From contig JACQFA010000006.1 of the NCBI GenBank assembly GCA_016200255.1, forward strand, positions 1 through 50,737: a DNA stretch of 50,737 nt. The letters run 5' to 3'. A model generated the notes under the pieces. That model was not told the DNA's origin and did no database searches. It was given only the letters and a program-made list of their open reading frames with translations. Both the position numbers and the translations under genes were made by a program. Positions 1-9,146 of this stretch are shown one piece after another; position 1 is the stretch's first letter; every line of letters begins with the position of its first letter. The stretch is from Nitrospirota bacterium (GTDB taxonomy: Bacteria; Nitrospirota; Nitrospiria; JACQBZ01).

Positions 1-248
1 GGTTTGTAAAGCGCGGCGGAAAGATCTGGATCCGGGTCTTTCCGGATAAGCCGATCACCAAGAAACCGGCCGAGACGCGAATGGGCAAAGGAAAAGGAAA
101 TCCGGAATTATGGGTCGCCTCGGTTCGACCGGGTCGAATCATCTACGAGATGGACGGCGTCACGAAGGAAGTGGCCCAGGAGGCCTTTCGACTTGCGGCA
201 TACAAACTTCCGGTGGCCACCCAACTGGTTGCACGGGGGAAATTCTGA
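1..248 (+). CDS. rplP: 50S ribosomal protein L16, 3' part
   Basis: This is the C-terminal part (about 81 residues) of ribosomal protein L16, which sits near the peptidyl-transferase centre of the large subunit. The reading frame is open from base 3 to the stop at 246-248; the start lies outside the window. Visible L16 hallmarks are the GKGKGNPE stretch, [15 protein letters not shown], and the ending [17 protein letters not shown]. It overlaps the start of rpmC (ATGA overlap), the usual rplP-rpmC-rpsQ order of the S10 operon. Identification is secure; only the 5' end is missing. Confidence 0.96.
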   Translation, partial: FVKRGGKIWIRVFPDKPITKKPAETRMGKGKGNPELWVASVRPGRIIYEMDGVTKEVAQEAFRLAAYKLPVATQLVARGKF

Positions 249-463
249 TGGAACTCCAGGAAATTCGTAATCTGACGATGGAGGAACTCGTTCTAAAGGA
301 AAAGGAGCTTCGAAAGGAGCTGTTCAATCTCCGCTACCAGGTGTTAAGCGGCCAGATTGAAAATCCACAGAGAATCAAAATGGCGCGGCGCGAAATTGCG
401 CGGATCAAGACCGTGCTTTATGAAAAGCAGTCCGGTACGGCGGCCCAAACAGCCACATCATGA
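248..463 (+). CDS. rpmC: 50S ribosomal protein L29
   Basis: A protein of 71 residues, the normal size for L29, a helical-hairpin protein near the polypeptide exit tunnel that helps dock signal recognition particle and trigger factor. The pattern MEELVLKEKELRKELFNL followed by ENPQRIKMARREIARIKT is diagnostic. The frame is open further upstream, but the true start is the ATG at 248, which overlaps the rplP stop (ATGA) and is where L29 homologues begin. The 8-residue tail after YEKQ is poorly conserved. It is translationally coupled to rplP and followed 14 bases later by rpsQ. Confidence 0.96.
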   Translation: MELQEIRNLTMEELVLKEKELRKELFNLRYQVLSGQIENPQRIKMARREIARIKTVLYEKQSGTAAQTATS

Positions 464-477
464 AAGGACATTAATAC

Positions 478-789
478 ATGTCGGCAGAAGCAGGCATCAA
501 GAAACGGCGCAGGACATTTATCGGAGAGGTGATCAGCCACCGGATGAACAAGACGGTGGTGGTGATCATCGAGCGCGTATTCCTTCATCCGACTTATAAG
601 AAGGTTGTTCGAAAAACGACAAAACTCAAAGCGCATGACGAACAGAACGAGTGCAAGGTGGGCGATACCGTGAAGATCTTGGAAAGCCGACCGATCAGCA
701 AAGAGAAGCATTGGCGGGTGATCGAGATTATTCAGAGGTCTCAAGGGGTCGCCCCGTCTGAAATTCAAAACCCGGCGGCGCTTTCTTGA
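478..789 (+). CDS. rpsQ: 30S ribosomal protein S17
   Basis: A 103-residue S17, an OB-fold primary 16S rRNA-binding protein. The core runs KRRRTFIGEVISHRMNKT, then VERVFLHPTYKKVVRKTTK, then a segment with the conserved VGDTVKILESRPISKEKHWRV. About 15 residues after the core (RSQGVAPSEIQNPAALS) form a nonconserved tail, and the N-terminus is slightly extended compared with the usual 85-90 residue family length. It lies between rpmC and rplN as expected. Confidence 0.96.
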   Translation: MSAEAGIKKRRRTFIGEVISHRMNKTVVVIIERVFLHPTYKKVVRKTTKLKAHDEQNECKVGDTVKILESRPISKEKHWRVIEIIQRSQGVAPSEIQNPAALS

Positions 790-816
790 CGCGGATTTCC
801 AGAGAGAGGCAGTGAC

Positions 817-1185
817 ATGATTCAAGATTATACGATACTGGACGTGGCGGATAATTCCGGAGCCAAAAAGGTGATGTGCTTCCACGTCATGGGCGGTTCG
901 GGGCGGCGATATGCAACCATTGGCGATGTCATTACCGTCGCCATCAAAGAGGCCATTCCGCTGGCATCGGTTAAAAAGGGTGATGTGGCCAAGGCCGTGG
1001 TTGTCCGGACGGCCAAGGAAATTCGACGCGAGGACGGTTCCTATATCCGGTTTGATCGAAACGCCGCGGTCCTGATCAACGCCCAGGGCGAACCGATCGG
1101 AACGCGCATCTTCGGCCCGGTTGCACGGGAACTCCGCGGGAAGAAGTTCATGAAGATTATTTCTCTGGCACCGGAGGTGCTGTAA
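817..1185 (+). CDS. rplN: 50S ribosomal protein L14
   Basis: A 122-residue protein, exactly the standard length of L14, which binds 23S rRNA, contacts L19 and forms an intersubunit bridge; it is also the target of the silencing factor Rsf[19 protein letters not shown], then [33 protein letters not shown] and the ending [14 protein letters not shown] are all conserved. It is preceded by GAGAGAGGCAGTGAC, a usable ribosome binding site, and followed 15 bases later by the rplX start. Confidence 0.97.
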   Translation: MIQDYTILDVADNSGAKKVMCFHVMGGSGRRYATIGDVITVAIKEAIPLASVKKGDVAKAVVVRTAKEIRREDGSYIRFDRNAAVLINAQGEPIGTRIFGPVARELRGKKFMKIISLAPEVL

Positions 1186-1200
1186 ATCGTGGGAGCCGTT

Positions 1201-1548
1201 ATGAGCGAACAGCAGTCGATCGTTCCGAAATTCAGAATCCGAAAAGGCGATATGGTGATGATCACGACCGGCAAGGATAAAGGGAAGACCGGCAAGGTTC
1301 TGGAAGTGGACCGTTCGAAGCAGCGTGTCTTTGTTGAAAAATTGAACATCATCAAGCGGCATATGAAGCCGAACCAGGAACACCGGCAGGGCGGTATTAT
1401 CGAAAAAGAAGCTTCGCTTCATCTGTCGAACGTGAGGATCGTCTGCAAGAGCTGCGGGAAGTCCGCGCGGACCGGGATCCGACAGATGGAAGACGGCGAG
1501 AAAATGCGTTACTGCAAGAAATGCAACGAGATCATTGATCGCGGATAG
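1201..1548 (+). CDS. rplX: 50S ribosomal protein L24 with C-terminal zinc-ribbon-like cysteines
   Basis: L24 initiates assembly of the large subunit. A KOW motif is seen in [19 protein letters not shown], followed by [14 protein letters not shown]. The C-terminus holds two Cys-X2-Cys pairs (CKSC and CKKC) separated by about 22 residues, as in many bacterial L24 proteins, consistent with zinc binding. A GTG four codons upstream at 1189 is in frame, but the ATG at 1201 is preferred because GGGAG lies six bases before it. The protein is then 115 residues. A 104-base gap containing a dispersed repeat separates it from rplE. Confidence 0.95.
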   Translation: MSEQQSIVPKFRIRKGDMVMITTGKDKGKTGKVLEVDRSKQRVFVEKLNIIKRHMKPNQEHRQGGIIEKEASLHLSNVRIVCKSCGKSARTGIRQMEDGEKMRYCKKCNEIIDRG

Positions 1549-1553
1549 ATTCC

Positions 1554-1625
1554 CCAGCGAGCAAAGCGAGCGAGAGGGGAAGACTCCATCCGGCTGTGCC
1601 GGTGGAGGGGGCGACGTGAGCCCCT
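1554..1625 (+). repeat. Dispersed structured intergenic repeat, copy A
   Basis: This element aligns without gaps to the reverse complement of 34256-34327, with roughly ten mismatches over 72 bases. It has three parts: a GCGAGC-rich head (CAGCGAGCAAAGCGAGCGAG), a hairpin with arms CTCCATCCGGC and GCCGGTGGAG (one bulged T) and a 3-base loop, and a second hairpin AGGGG-N10-CCCCT. The stem bases are kept in both copies while the 3-base loop differs (TGT here, TTC in the other). It lies in the rplX-rplE gap and is transcribed in sense with the ribosomal operon. It encodes no protein that I can recognise. Confidence 0.8.
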
Positions 1626-1652
1626 GTAGAAATCAGACGGTCGGAGGACGGC

Positions 1653-2294
1653 ATGGCAGGCGCCAAAGAAAAAAAGACGAAGGCGGTAAAGCAAAAGCAA
1701 GTCAAGCCCGAGAGCAAGGAGAAGGTCAAGGCCGGCCCAGCCCCGAAGGTCTATCCACCGCGCATGAAGGAGCGTTACCGGGAGATGGTCGTTCCCGCTT
1801 TGATGAAGCAGTTCGCTTATACGAATCCGATGCAGGTGCCGCGGCTGGAGAAAGTCGTGCTCAACGTCGGGATGGGAGAAGCCATCCAAAACGCAAAGCT
1901 CCTGGAGGCGGCCGTCAACGAAATGACGCTCATTACCGGTCAGAAGCCGGTCGTGACACGGGCCAAGAAATCCATTTCCACATTCAAGCTGAGACAGGGA
2001 ATGGCGATCGGCTGCAAGGTGACGCTTCGCGGTGAACGGATGTATGAGTTTCTGGATCGCTTCTTCAATATCGCGCTCCCCCGGATTCGGGATTTCAAGG
2101 GGGTTTCGCCGAAGTCCTTTGACGGACGAGGCAATTACAGCATGGGTCTGAAGGAGCAGCTCCTCTTTCCCGAGATCAAGTATGATGAAGTCTCGAGCAC
2201 TCATGGGATGGATATCACCATTGCGACAACGGCGCGGTCCAATGATGAAGGCAAGGCGCTGTTGGGACTGTTGGGAATGCCTTTTCGAACTTAA
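1653..2294 (+). CDS. rplE: 50S ribosomal protein L5, with lysine-rich N-terminal extension
   Basis: L5 binds 5S rRNA and contacts the P-site tRNA. The family core, about 178 residues, starts at [17 protein letters not shown] and shows [16 protein letters not shown], the loop [18 protein letters not shown], and the ending [20 protein letters not shown]. In front of it are about 37 extra residues, very rich in Lys, Pro and Ala. The start at 1653 follows GGAGGACGGC, a good ribosome binding site, so the extension is probably translated; the internal ATG at the core has no clear site. The extension is unlike ordinary L5 and probably disordered. Confidence 0.95.
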   Translation: MAGAKEKKTKAVKQKQVKPESKEKVKAGPAPKVYPPRMKERYREMVVPALMKQFAYTNPMQVPRLEKVVLNVGMGEAIQNAKLLEAAVNEMTLITGQKPVVTRAKKSISTFKLRQGMAIGCKVTLRGERMYEFLDRFFNIALPRIRDFKGVSPKSFDGRGNYSMGLKEQLLFPEIKYDEVSSTHGMDITIATTARSNDEGKALLGLLGMPFRT

Positions 2295-2314
2295 ATTAAA
2301 ACGGGGAGCGGGGA

Positions 2315-2500
2315 GTGGCTAAAAAAGCATTGATCATAAAAGCGCAGGCCGAACCAAAATTCAAGGTTCGGAAATACAACCGTTGTCCGCTTTGCGGGCG
2401 CCCCCGCGGATTCCTGAGAAAATTCCGCATGTGCCGCATCTGTTTTCGCAACCTGAGCCTCCGCGGGGATATTCCCGGCGTGGTTAAGTCCAGTTGGTAA
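2315..2500 (+). CDS. rpsN: 30S ribosomal protein S14, zinc-binding (type Z)
   Basis: A 61-residue short S14 starting at GTG, preceded by CGGGGAGCGGGGA. It keeps the two Cys-X2-Cys pairs (CPLC and CRIC) that bind zinc in the C+ form, plus [18 protein letters not shown], the family signature. S14 helps form the head of the small subunit. This is the ancestral zinc form; the zinc-independent paralogue made under zinc starvation is about 100 residues and is not seen here. It lies between rplE and rpsH, the standard position. Confidence 0.97.
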   Translation: MAKKALIIKAQAEPKFKVRKYNRCPLCGRPRGFLRKFRMCRICFRNLSLRGDIPGVVKSSW

Positions 2501-2516
2501 AAGGAGTTTTCCGTCG

Positions 2517-2909
2517 ATGATGACCGATCCAATTTCCGATATGCTGAACCGAATGCGCAACGCGATTCTGCGCAAATACGATTATGTCGATGTTCCCGCA
2601 TCCAAGATCAAGCAAAATATTGTGCGGATCTTCAAGCAGGAGGGTTTTATCCGGAGCGTTGAAACGGTGGCGGAAGACGGTCATCCGGTGCTTCGGATCA
2701 AACTGAAATATGTGAATGAACAACCGCTCATCACTGGGATGAGGAGAGTCAGCCGCCCGGGCCGGCGGGTCTATGTCGGCAAGGATAAAATTCCGAGAGT
2801 GCGCGGCGGACTGGGAATGGCCGTCGTCTCCACACCGCAAGGCATGATGACCGATCAGGAGTCGCGGAAACGTCAAATGGGCGGCGAAGTCATCTGCTAT
2901 ATTTGGTGA
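2517..2909 (+). CDS. rpsH: 30S ribosomal protein S8
   Basis: A 130-residue S8, a primary 16S rRNA-binding protein and, in many bacteria, the translational repressor of the spc operon. [19 protein letters not shown] at the start and the C-terminal [16 protein letters not shown] are characteristic. Two ATG codons stand side by side (2517 and 2520); AAGGAG at 2505-2510 serves either, and homologues usually begin MTDPI, so the mature start may be the second. Confidence 0.97.
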   Translation: MMTDPISDMLNRMRNAILRKYDYVDVPASKIKQNIVRIFKQEGFIRSVETVAEDGHPVLRIKLKYVNEQPLITGMRRVSRPGRRVYVGKDKIPRVRGGLGMAVVSTPQGMMTDQESRKRQMGGEVICYIW

Positions 2910-2943
2910 TTTTAAAATATATTTTTTATAAGGAACAACGTCT

Positions 2944-3480
2944 ATGTCCCGTGTTGGCAAAAAACCGATCCTGATCCCGTCCGGTGTGCAGGTTAAAGTC
3001 GAGCAAAGCGGCGTGCGCGTCAAAGGCCCGAAGGGGGAACTGACCCGTCCGTTCGAGGCCGGTATCGGCGTCAAAGTTGAAAACGGTCAGGTGGTTGTCA
3101 CCCGACAGAGCGATGACCGTATCCACCGCGCCAAGCATGGCCTGCTGCGCAGTGATATTAATAATATGGTCGTCGGTGTTTCACAGGGGTATCAAAAAAC
3201 ACTCGAGATCAGCGGCGTCGGATTCAAGGCCCAGGTTCAGGGACGCAACCTGACCTTTGCCTTGGGATTTTCCCATCCCACCGTTTTTGCCCTGCCGACC
3301 GGGATCGAGGCCAGCGTGGATAAGCAGACGGTGGTCACGATCAAGGGCGCGGATAAATACTGGGTCGGGCAGGTGGCGGCCCAGATTCGCGATTTGAAAC
3401 CCCCGGAGCCTTACAAGGGGAAGGGGATCAAATATGCGGGTGAAGTGATTGAGCGCAAGGAAGGAAAGACGAGCAAGTAA
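2944..3480 (+). CDS. rplF: 50S ribosomal protein L6
   Basis: A 178-residue L6, the normal length, a two-domain protein near the GTPase-associated centre. [19 protein letters not shown] opens it, and the C-terminal signature [18 protein letters not shown] is present. The start follows AAGGAACAACGTCT. It is preceded by a 34-base AT-rich gap after rpsH and followed by rplR in the standard spc operon order. Confidence 0.97.
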   Translation: MSRVGKKPILIPSGVQVKVEQSGVRVKGPKGELTRPFEAGIGVKVENGQVVVTRQSDDRIHRAKHGLLRSDINNMVVGVSQGYQKTLEISGVGFKAQVQGRNLTFALGFSHPTVFALPTGIEASVDKQTVVTIKGADKYWVGQVAAQIRDLKPPEPYKGKGIKYAGEVIERKEGKTSK

Positions 3481-3503
3481 GATTTTTTCGGAGGCCTGGG
3501 GTC

Positions 3504-3872
3504 ATGCTGAATATTCAATTGAAAGTCGAATCAAGAATGCGCCGCCATCAACGGGTGCGTAAAACCGTGTTCGGTACGGTACAGCGTCCCCGTCTTGTGG
3601 TGTTTCGGAGCAATCTGCATATTTACGCCCAGATTGTCGATGATTCGGCCGGGAAAACCCTGGCCTCGGCATCATCGCTTGATGAAGAATGCAAAAAGAG
3701 CGTTCAACGCGGAAATAATCGCAAGGCCGCCGAGGCGGTCGGACAATTGATTGCCAAGCGTGCGATCGAGAAGAAGATCAAGACGGTTGTTTTTGATCGG
3801 GGCGGATATTTGTTCCACGGCCGTGTCAAGGCCTTGGCCGATGCTGCCCGGCAGGTCGGTCTTATTTTTTGA
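3504..3872 (+). CDS. rplR: 50S ribosomal protein L18
   Basis: A 122-residue L18, which together with L5 binds 5S rRNA in the central protuberance. Recognised by [20 protein letters not shown], then [17 protein letters not shown], and the ending [22 protein letters not shown]. The ribosome binding site GGAGG lies about 10 bases before the ATG. Length and position between rplF and rpsE are normal. Confidence 0.97.
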   Translation: MLNIQLKVESRMRRHQRVRKTVFGTVQRPRLVVFRSNLHIYAQIVDDSAGKTLASASSLDEECKKSVQRGNNRKAAEAVGQLIAKRAIEKKIKTVVFDRGGYLFHGRVKALADAARQVGLIF

Positions 3873-3887
3873 AAATGGGGGGCTGCA

Positions 3888-4406
3888 TTGAAAATCAATC
3901 CGAATGAGCTGACGCTCAAAGACAAGGTGGTCTTTATCAACCGTGTCGCCAAGGTGGTCAAAGGCGGCAAGCGGTTTAGTTTCAGCGCGCTGGTCGTCGT
4001 CGGCGATGGCCACGGCTGGGTGGGCATGGGAAATGGAAAGGCGGCGGAGGTCCCGGATGCCATTCGAAAAGCGGTCGAACGCGCTAAAAAAGATTTGATC
4101 AAGGTTCCGTTGAAGAACGGCACGATCCCCTTTGTCGTGACCGGTCATTATGGCGCGGAAGAGGTTCTGTTAAAGCCCGCGGCCGAAGGAGCCGGCGTAA
4201 TTGCCGGAGGGGCGGTGCGGGCCGTGATGGAGGTTTGCGGAATCCAGAACATCATCAGCAAGTCCCTGGGCAGCGGGAATCCGAATAACGTCGTCAGGGC
4301 CACGCTCAGCGGTCTTCAGGAACTCCGTTCACCGGATGAGATCCATAAAATGCGCCGTTCGGAAAGCACAGAAGAGGTGGGGTATGCCGGCAAACCGGCC
4401 GCGTAA
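3888..4406 (+). CDS. rpsE: 30S ribosomal protein S5
   Basis: A 172-residue S5, which shapes the mRNA entry channel and helps decoding accuracy. It opens with [20 protein letters not shown], followed by [20 protein letters not shown] and the C-terminal [18 protein letters not shown]. The start is TTG at 3888, with GGGGGGC upstream; no better ATG is in frame. Its last 23 bases overlap rpmD in another frame, which implies tight translational coupling. Confidence 0.96.
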   Translation: MKINPNELTLKDKVVFINRVAKVVKGGKRFSFSALVVVGDGHGWVGMGNGKAAEVPDAIRKAVERAKKDLIKVPLKNGTIPFVVTGHYGAEEVLLKPAAEGAGVIAGGAVRAVMEVCGIQNIISKSLGSGNPNNVVRATLSGLQELRSPDEIHKMRRSESTEEVGYAGKPAA

Positions 4407-4584
4407 TCTGGCCATTACATTGCTTAAAAGCGTCATCGGATATCCTCCCGCAAAAAGGCTGGTGGTCCGGTCGCTGGGATTGCGGCGCATCCGTCACACC
4501 GTGGTCCGTTCCGATACGCCTCAGACCCGGGGGATGATCGCCAAGGTCAATCATCTGTTGGACGTGAAAGAGGTAACGAAATGA
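4384..4584 (+). CDS. rpmD: 50S ribosomal protein L30
   Basis: A 66-residue L30. The core [20 protein letters not shown], then [20 protein letters not shown] and [11 protein letters not shown] match the family, which is usually about 60 residues. The frame is open 16 codons further upstream, but ATG 4384 has GAGGTGGGGT just before it and gives the normal length. The gene overlaps the end of rpsE by 23 bases and the start of rplO by 4 (ATGA), so all three are probably translated in step. Confidence 0.95.
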   Translation: MPANRPRNLAITLLKSVIGYPPAKRLVVRSLGLRRIRHTVVRSDTPQTRGMIAKVNHLLDVKEVTK

Positions 4585-5066
4585 GGCTGAACGAATTGCG
4601 GCCCAAGGAAGGGTCCCGGAAGAAAGAGAAGCGGATCGGCCGGGGGATCGGCTCGGGGCACGGCAAGACATCTACCAAGGGGCATAAGGGCGGTCTTGCC
4701 CGAAGCGGCGGAGGAGGAAAAGGGCCGGGGTTTGAAGGCGGCCAGATGCCTCTGATTCGGCGTATCCCAAAGCGCGGTTTTACGAGTCATTTCCCCGACG
4801 GCGCCGCCATCGTAAACCTGGAGAGTCTGAACCGGTTTGACGCAAAATCAACCGTGACGCCGGAGCAATTGAAAGCGGCTGGCCTAGTCCGCAAATCGGC
4901 CGCCGCCGTCAAGATCCTGGGAGAGGGGAAGCTGAGCAAACCGCTGATGATCCAAGCGCATCAATTCAGCCGGTCCGCGATGGAAAAGATCCAGAAGGCC
5001 GGTGGAAAAGCCGATCTGATCAAGACGGCTTCCGCAAAAACGGCGGTTTCCGTGAAGGCCAAGTAG
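4581..5066 (+). CDS. rplO: 50S ribosomal protein L15
   Basis: A 161-residue L15, a late assembly protein that reaches deep into the large subunit. The glycine- and lysine-rich N-terminal part ([20 protein letters not shown]) and [17 protein letters not shown] are unmistakable. The C-terminal tail after about residue 145 is rich in Lys, Ala and Thr and a little longer than average. It shares an ATGA overlap with rpmD and precedes secY by 19 bases. Confidence 0.96.
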   Translation: MRLNELRPKEGSRKKEKRIGRGIGSGHGKTSTKGHKGGLARSGGGGKGPGFEGGQMPLIRRIPKRGFTSHFPDGAAIVNLESLNRFDAKSTVTPEQLKAAGLVRKSAAAVKILGEGKLSKPLMIQAHQFSRSAMEKIQKAGGKADLIKTASAKTAVSVKAK

Positions 5067-5085
5067 TTTCCAAGGAGCGGCGAAG

Positions 5086-6399
5086 GTGATTGAGCGTTTT
5101 ATTACCAATCTTCAGAACATTTTTCATATTCCGGAGCTGCGCCATCGAATCCTTTTTACCCTGGGGATGCTGGCCGTCTATCGACTCGGCGCTCATATTC
5201 CAACTCCCGGAATCAATAACGACGCGCTCGGCGAATTTCTGGCCGCACAAGGAGGCGCGCTGCTCGGCTTCCTGGATATTTTTTCCGGGGGCGCGCTGTC
5301 GCGACTGACGATCTTTGCGCTGGGCATCATGCCGTATATCAGCGCCTCCATTATTCTTCAGTTGCTGACGGTGGTCGTCCCGGCGCTGTCCAAACTGGCC
5401 AAGGAAGGTGAACGCGGGCGAAAGAAGATCATCCAGTATACCCGGTACGGGACGGTCGTCATCACACTGATCCAGGCCTTCGGTATTTCCGTCGGGCTGG
5501 AGAAGATGAACAACGGGGCCTTCGTTCAGCATCCGGGCGCAGCGTTTCGAATCATGACGATGATCACGCTTGCGGCGGGAACGGCTTTTCTGATGTGGCT
5601 CGGCGAGCAGATCACGGAACGGGGAATCGGCAACGGCATCTCCCTGATTATTTTTTCGGGAATTGTGGCCCGGATGCCGGTTGCGGTCATCAATACCTAT
5701 CGCTTATACGACACGGGCCAGTTGAACTTGTTCTTTCTGATTGTTTTGGCGGCCCTGATGGTTGCGGTCATCGCCGCGATTGTGTTCCTGGAAAGTGCGC
5801 GGCGAAAGATACCGGTCCAATATGCAAAACGGGTCGTGGGCCGGCGCGTCTTTGGGGGACAAAGCACGCATATTCCGCTCAAGATCAACACGGCGGGCGT
5901 GATTCCCCCCATTTTTGCGTCATCCCTCATCGCCTTTCCGGCGACGATCACCGGGTTCATCCAGATTCCGTGGGTCCAGGATATCTCCCGCCAGCTGGCC
6001 CCGGGATCGCTTCTTTATACGGTGTTGTACGTCGGGATGATCGTCTTTTTCTGTTTTTTTTATACGGCGGTCGTGTTGAATCCGGTTGACATGGCCGACA
6101 ACATGAAAAAATACGGTGGATTCATCCCGGGAATTCGGCCAGGGCAGAGGACGTCGGACTATATTTATCAAGTCCTGACCCGCGTTACGTTTGTGGGGGC
6201 GGCCTATCTGGCGGTGGTTTGCGTGATTCCGGAGCTCTTGATTTATAAGATGGGGGTGCCCTTTTTCTTCGGCGGGACCTCGCTTCTGATCGTGATCGGC
6301 GTCGGTTTGGACACCGCCCAGCAGATTGAATCCCATATGCTGACGCGGCACTACGAAGGTTTTCTGTCCAAGGGACGACTGAAGGGGAGAACGGGATAG
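5086..6399 (+). CDS. secY: Protein translocase channel SecY
   Basis: A 437-residue inner-membrane channel of the SecYEG translocon with about ten membrane segments. Visible landmarks: the first membrane segment and IPTPGIN near residue 40, the plug region [20 protein letters not shown] around residues 65-85, the cytoplasmic loop [20 protein letters not shown] near 245-265, and the ending [20 protein letters not shown]. The start is GTG at 5086 behind AAGGAGCGGCGAAG. The order rplO-secY-adk-map-infA is the common bacterial one. Confidence 0.97.
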   Translation: MIERFITNLQNIFHIPELRHRILFTLGMLAVYRLGAHIPTPGINNDALGEFLAAQGGALLGFLDIFSGGALSRLTIFALGIMPYISASIILQLLTVVVPALSKLAKEGERGRKKIIQYTRYGTVVITLIQAFGISVGLEKMNNGAFVQHPGAAFRIMTMITLAAGTAFLMWLGEQITERGIGNGISLIIFSGIVARMPVAVINTYRLYDTGQLNLFFLIVLAALMVAVIAAIVFLESARRKIPVQYAKRVVGRRVFGGQSTHIPLKINTAGVIPPIFASSLIAFPATITGFIQIPWVQDISRQLAPGSLLYTVLYVGMIVFFCFFYTAVVLNPVDMADNMKKYGGFIPGIRPGQRTSDYIYQVLTRVTFVGAAYLAVVCVIPELLIYKMGVPFFFGGTSLLIVIGVGLDTAQQIESHMLTRHYEGFLSKGRLKGRTG

Positions 6400-6434
6400 C
6401 CGAAGCGGCCCCGGTGTCGAAAACGGAGCGTGAT

Positions 6435-7079
6435 GTGAGGCTGGTTTTTTTAGGCCCTCCGGGTGTTGGAAAAGGGACCCAGGCGCAGCGCTTGTCGACC
6501 CAGCGACGAATTCCAAAAATCTCCACGGGGGATATTCTTCGCGAAGCGGTTCAGAAAAAAACTCTGCTGGGGCTTCAGGCCAAGTCCTTTATGGACAGCG
6601 GCAAGCTGGTTCCCGACGAGGTTGTCATCGGCATCATCCGGGAACGATTGAAAGAGTCCGATTGCATGGAGGGATTTATCCTGGACGGTTTTCCGAGAAC
6701 GGTGCCGCAGGCTCGGGCCCTGACCGCCATGCTGGACCGGAATCGTTCGGGCATTGACCGTGTCCTGAATTTTGAGCTGTCGGATGAAGAATTGATCCGA
6801 CGCCTGTCGGGCCGGCGCAGTTGCCCGAACTGTCAGGCGGTGCACCATATTGAATTTAATCCGCCGCGAAAACCGGATCAATGCGACGCGTGCAGGGGGG
6901 CATTGATTCAGCGGAGCGACGATCGGCCGGAAACGATTCGAAAACGACTGGACGTCTATCAAACACAAACGCTCCCGTTGATCGATTTTTACAAGGATCA
7001 GGGGATCCTAAGCCGGATAGATGGATCGGGAAATCCGGAAGCGGTCTATCGTCGAGTGACCGACGCCATTGGAAAATAA
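6435..7079 (+). CDS. adk: Adenylate kinase, zinc-lid form
   Basis: Adenylate kinase interconverts ATP + AMP and 2 ADP in the cytoplasm. The P-loop GPPGVGKGTQA is at about residues 7-17, followed by ISTGDILR and ILDGFPRT. The LID domain carries two Cys-X2-Cys pairs (CPNC and CDAC), the zinc-binding form typical of Gram-positive and several deep diderm lineages rather than the H-bond LID of enterics. I chose GTG 6435 because GGAG lies six bases before it and the result is 214 residues, the family length. An in-frame GTG at 6414 would add seven residues. Confidence 0.95.
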   Translation: MRLVFLGPPGVGKGTQAQRLSTQRRIPKISTGDILREAVQKKTLLGLQAKSFMDSGKLVPDEVVIGIIRERLKESDCMEGFILDGFPRTVPQARALTAMLDRNRSGIDRVLNFELSDEELIRRLSGRRSCPNCQAVHHIEFNPPRKPDQCDACRGALIQRSDDRPETIRKRLDVYQTQTLPLIDFYKDQGILSRIDGSGNPEAVYRRVTDAIGK

Positions 7080-7081
7080 CC

Positions 7082-7840
7082 ATGATTATTTTGAAGTCGC
7101 CCGACGAGGTCGACAAGATCGGACGAGCGGGACGGATTGTGGCGGAGGTTTTGCAGGAACTGAAGAGCCGGGTGAAGCCCGGAATGACCACGCTGGATCT
7201 GGACCGAATCGCTGAAGAGGGGATACGGAAGCGGGGCGGGCAAACGGCGTTCAAGGGCTATCGGGGATTTCCGGCGACCCTCTGTGCGTCCGTCAACAAC
7301 GAGATCGTGCATGGCATTCCATCCAAGAGGAGGCTTCAGGAGGGTGACATCATCGGACTGGATCTCGGTGCCATTGTGGAGGGTTACTATGGCGATGCGG
7401 CCATTACGGTCGCGGTCGGCGTCATTGGTCCGGAGGTCCTGCGCTTGGTCCAGGTGACGGAGGAGTCGCTTTATCGCGGGATCGAGCAGATGAAGGCGGG
7501 AAACCGTCTTTCCGATGTTTCCCACGCCGTTCAGACGCATGTGGAAGCGGCCGGCTATTCGGTCGTGAAGGACTTTGTGGGGCACGGGATCGGGCAGGCG
7601 TTGCATGAAGAGCCCCAGTTGCCCAATTTCGGAAAGCCGGGTCAGGGACCTCGACTCCGTGCCGGAATGGTTCTGGCGATCGAGCCGATGGTCAATATGG
7701 GGAAAGACAGTGTTCGCGTTCTCAGCGATCATTGGACGGCGGTGACGGAGGACGGCAGCCTCTCGGCCCATTTTGAACACACCGTGGCCATTACGGACGC
7801 GGGTCCGGTGATCCTGACCTCAAACAACGGGAGAGTCTGA
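7082..7840 (+). CDS. map: Methionine aminopeptidase, type I
   Basis: A 252-residue enzyme that removes the N-terminal methionine of nascent proteins. The five metal ligands of the family can be placed: Asp in GLDLGAIVEGYYGDAA (two), His in GHGIGQALHE, Glu in LAIEPMVN and Glu in FEHTVAIT. It has no N-terminal SH3 or zinc extension. The frame is open far upstream, but ATG 7082, two bases after the adk stop, gives the normal start MIILKSPDE. Confidence 0.97.
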   Translation: MIILKSPDEVDKIGRAGRIVAEVLQELKSRVKPGMTTLDLDRIAEEGIRKRGGQTAFKGYRGFPATLCASVNNEIVHGIPSKRRLQEGDIIGLDLGAIVEGYYGDAAITVAVGVIGPEVLRLVQVTEESLYRGIEQMKAGNRLSDVSHAVQTHVEAAGYSVVKDFVGHGIGQALHEEPQLPNFGKPGQGPRLRAGMVLAIEPMVNMGKDSVRVLSDHWTAVTEDGSLSAHFEHTVAITDAGPVILTSNNGRV

Positions 7841-7846
7841 TCCGGT

Positions 7847-8065
7847 ATGTCGAAGGAAGATGTGGTTGAGGTTCAAGGAACGATTGTGGAGACGCTTCCC
7901 AATGCCATGTTTCGAGTCGAACTGGAGAACAAGCACCGGGTTCTGGCGCACATCTCCGGAAAGATGAGGATGCATTTCATCAAAATTCTCCCGGGGGACA
8001 AGGTCACGGTGGAACTATCACCGTACGACCTGACGCGGGGGAGAATCACATACCGATTTAAATAG
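7847..8065 (+). CDS. infA: Translation initiation factor IF-1
   Basis: A 72-residue OB-fold protein that binds the ribosomal A site during initiation. The sequence [19 protein letters not shown], then [20 protein letters not shown] and the ending [15 protein letters not shown] is close to the family consensus at the standard length. It lies 6 bases after map and upstream of rpmJ, as in most bacteria. Confidence 0.98.
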   Translation: MSKEDVVEVQGTIVETLPNAMFRVELENKHRVLAHISGKMRMHFIKILPGDKVTVELSPYDLTRGRITYRFK

Positions 8066-8119
8066 GTGAATCGGCGGGCGCTGCGGCGGCTTCCGAATGA
8101 CTCGTGAGTGGGTGAAAAA

Positions 8120-8233
8120 ATGAAAGTTCGATCATCGGTTAAACCGATCTGTGCAAAATGCAAGGTCATTCGACGCAAAGGGGTGGTCCGCGTCATCTGC
8201 ACGAATCGCCGTCATAAGCAGCGTCAGGGATAA
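8120..8233 (+). CDS. rpmJ: 50S ribosomal protein L36, zinc-binding
   Basis: A 37-residue protein found by reading the infA-rpsM gap. It begins [20 protein letters not shown] and ends with [11 protein letters not shown]. The Cys-X2-Cys pair, then Cys-X4-His, is the zinc site of the C+ form of L36. A GTGAGTGGGTG stretch before the ATG acts as the ribosome binding region. Position between infA and rpsM is the conserved one. The 71 bases between its stop and rpsM show no feature I recognise. Confidence 0.97.
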   Translation: MKVRSSVKPICAKCKVIRRKGVVRVICTNRRHKQRQG

Positions 8234-8304
8234 CGCGTCAGGGAATCATACTGCTTTACGGCATCCCGTTGATGGGTGGAGGCGGTTGATTCAGAGGAGG
8301 AATC

Positions 8305-8688
8305 GTGGCAAGAATCGCAGGGGTGGATCTCCCAAGAGAGAAAAGAATCGTCGTGGGCTTGACCTACATTTTTGGTATCGGCTCGTCGACGTCTATGAAA
8401 ATCCTCAAGGCGGGCGGGGTCAGTCCGGATACGCGGGTGAAAGACCTCAAAGAGGACGAAGTCGTCAAGCTTCGAGATATTATCGAGCGGGAATATAAAG
8501 TGGAAGGCGATCTCCGCAAAGAGGTATCGATGGGCATCAAGCGGCTGATGGACATCGGAAGCTACCGGGGCTTACGGCACCGGAAGGGTTTGCCGGTCCG
8601 CGGCCAACGGACGAAAACCAATGCGCGCACTCGGAAAGGCCCCAAGAAGTCGATCGGGATAAAACTCAAGACCGTGGCACCGGCTTAA
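8305..8688 (+). CDS. rpsM: 30S ribosomal protein S13
   Basis: A 127-residue S13, which forms intersubunit bridges from the head of the small subunit. [20 protein letters not shown], then [14 protein letters not shown] and the C-terminal [19 protein letters not shown] are family hallmarks. The start is GTG 8305 behind AGAGGAGGAATC, a strong ribosome binding site. Confidence 0.97.
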   Translation: MARIAGVDLPREKRIVVGLTYIFGIGSSTSMKILKAGGVSPDTRVKDLKEDEVVKLRDIIEREYKVEGDLRKEVSMGIKRLMDIGSYRGLRHRKGLPVRGQRTKTNARTRKGPKKSIGIKLKTVAPA

Positions 8689-8736
8689 AGGAGAACGACA
8701 AGGTGCCGGTCTGAACCAATCATCATGAGGGAATGA

Positions 8737-9120
8737 ATGGGAAATAAGAAAGGTAAAAAACGCGAAAAGAAAATGGTCCAGATCGGGGTCGCGCATATCC
8801 AGGCCTCTTTTAATAATACAATCGTGACCATGACGGACATGAGCGGAAATGTCCTGGTATGGTCCAGTGCCGGAAATCAGGGTTTCAAAGGGTCCAGGAA
8901 AAGTACCCCCTTTGCCGCACAACGGGCGGCCGAAGTGGCCGCCAAAAAGGCGATGGAGCACGGCATGCGTCAGGTTGACGTTTATGTCAAAGGTCCGGGA
9001 TCCGGCCGGGAATCGGCGATTCGGGCATTGCAGGCGGCCGGATTGAAGATCAATTTGATCAAAGACGTAACGCCTGTTCCGCATAACGGATGTCGACCGC
9101 CAAAGCGTCGACGCGTATAA
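8737..9120 (+). CDS. rpsK: 30S ribosomal protein S11
   Basis: A 127-residue S11, part of the platform of the small subunit near the mRNA exit site. Recognised by [36 protein letters not shown], and the C-terminal [20 protein letters not shown]. The first residues [12 protein letters not shown] are a basic tail of variable type. The 3' end lies 26 bases before the rpsD start; an alternative upstream start for rpsD would overlap it but is not favoured. Confidence 0.97.
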   Translation: MGNKKGKKREKKMVQIGVAHIQASFNNTIVTMTDMSGNVLVWSSAGNQGFKGSRKSTPFAAQRAAEVAAKKAMEHGMRQVDVYVKGPGSGRESAIRALQAAGLKINLIKDVTPVPHNGCRPPKRRRV

Positions 9121-9146
9121 TTTTTCTTAAAGGAGGAAAACAAGAA

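Noticed and set aside
418..1422. Long open frame on the - strand across rpsQ, rplN and rplX
   Set aside because: It is antisense to three certain ribosomal genes, has no ribosome binding site and shows no recognisable domain; long antisense frames are common in GC-rich coding DNA.
6414..6434. Upstream GTG start for adk
   Set aside because: It has no good ribosome binding site; GTG 6435 has GGAG six bases upstream and gives the usual length.
9090..9146. Upstream ATG start for rpsD
   Set aside because: It would add 19 residues inside rpsK; GTG 9147 has a perfect AAGGAGG and gives the standard S4 N-terminus.
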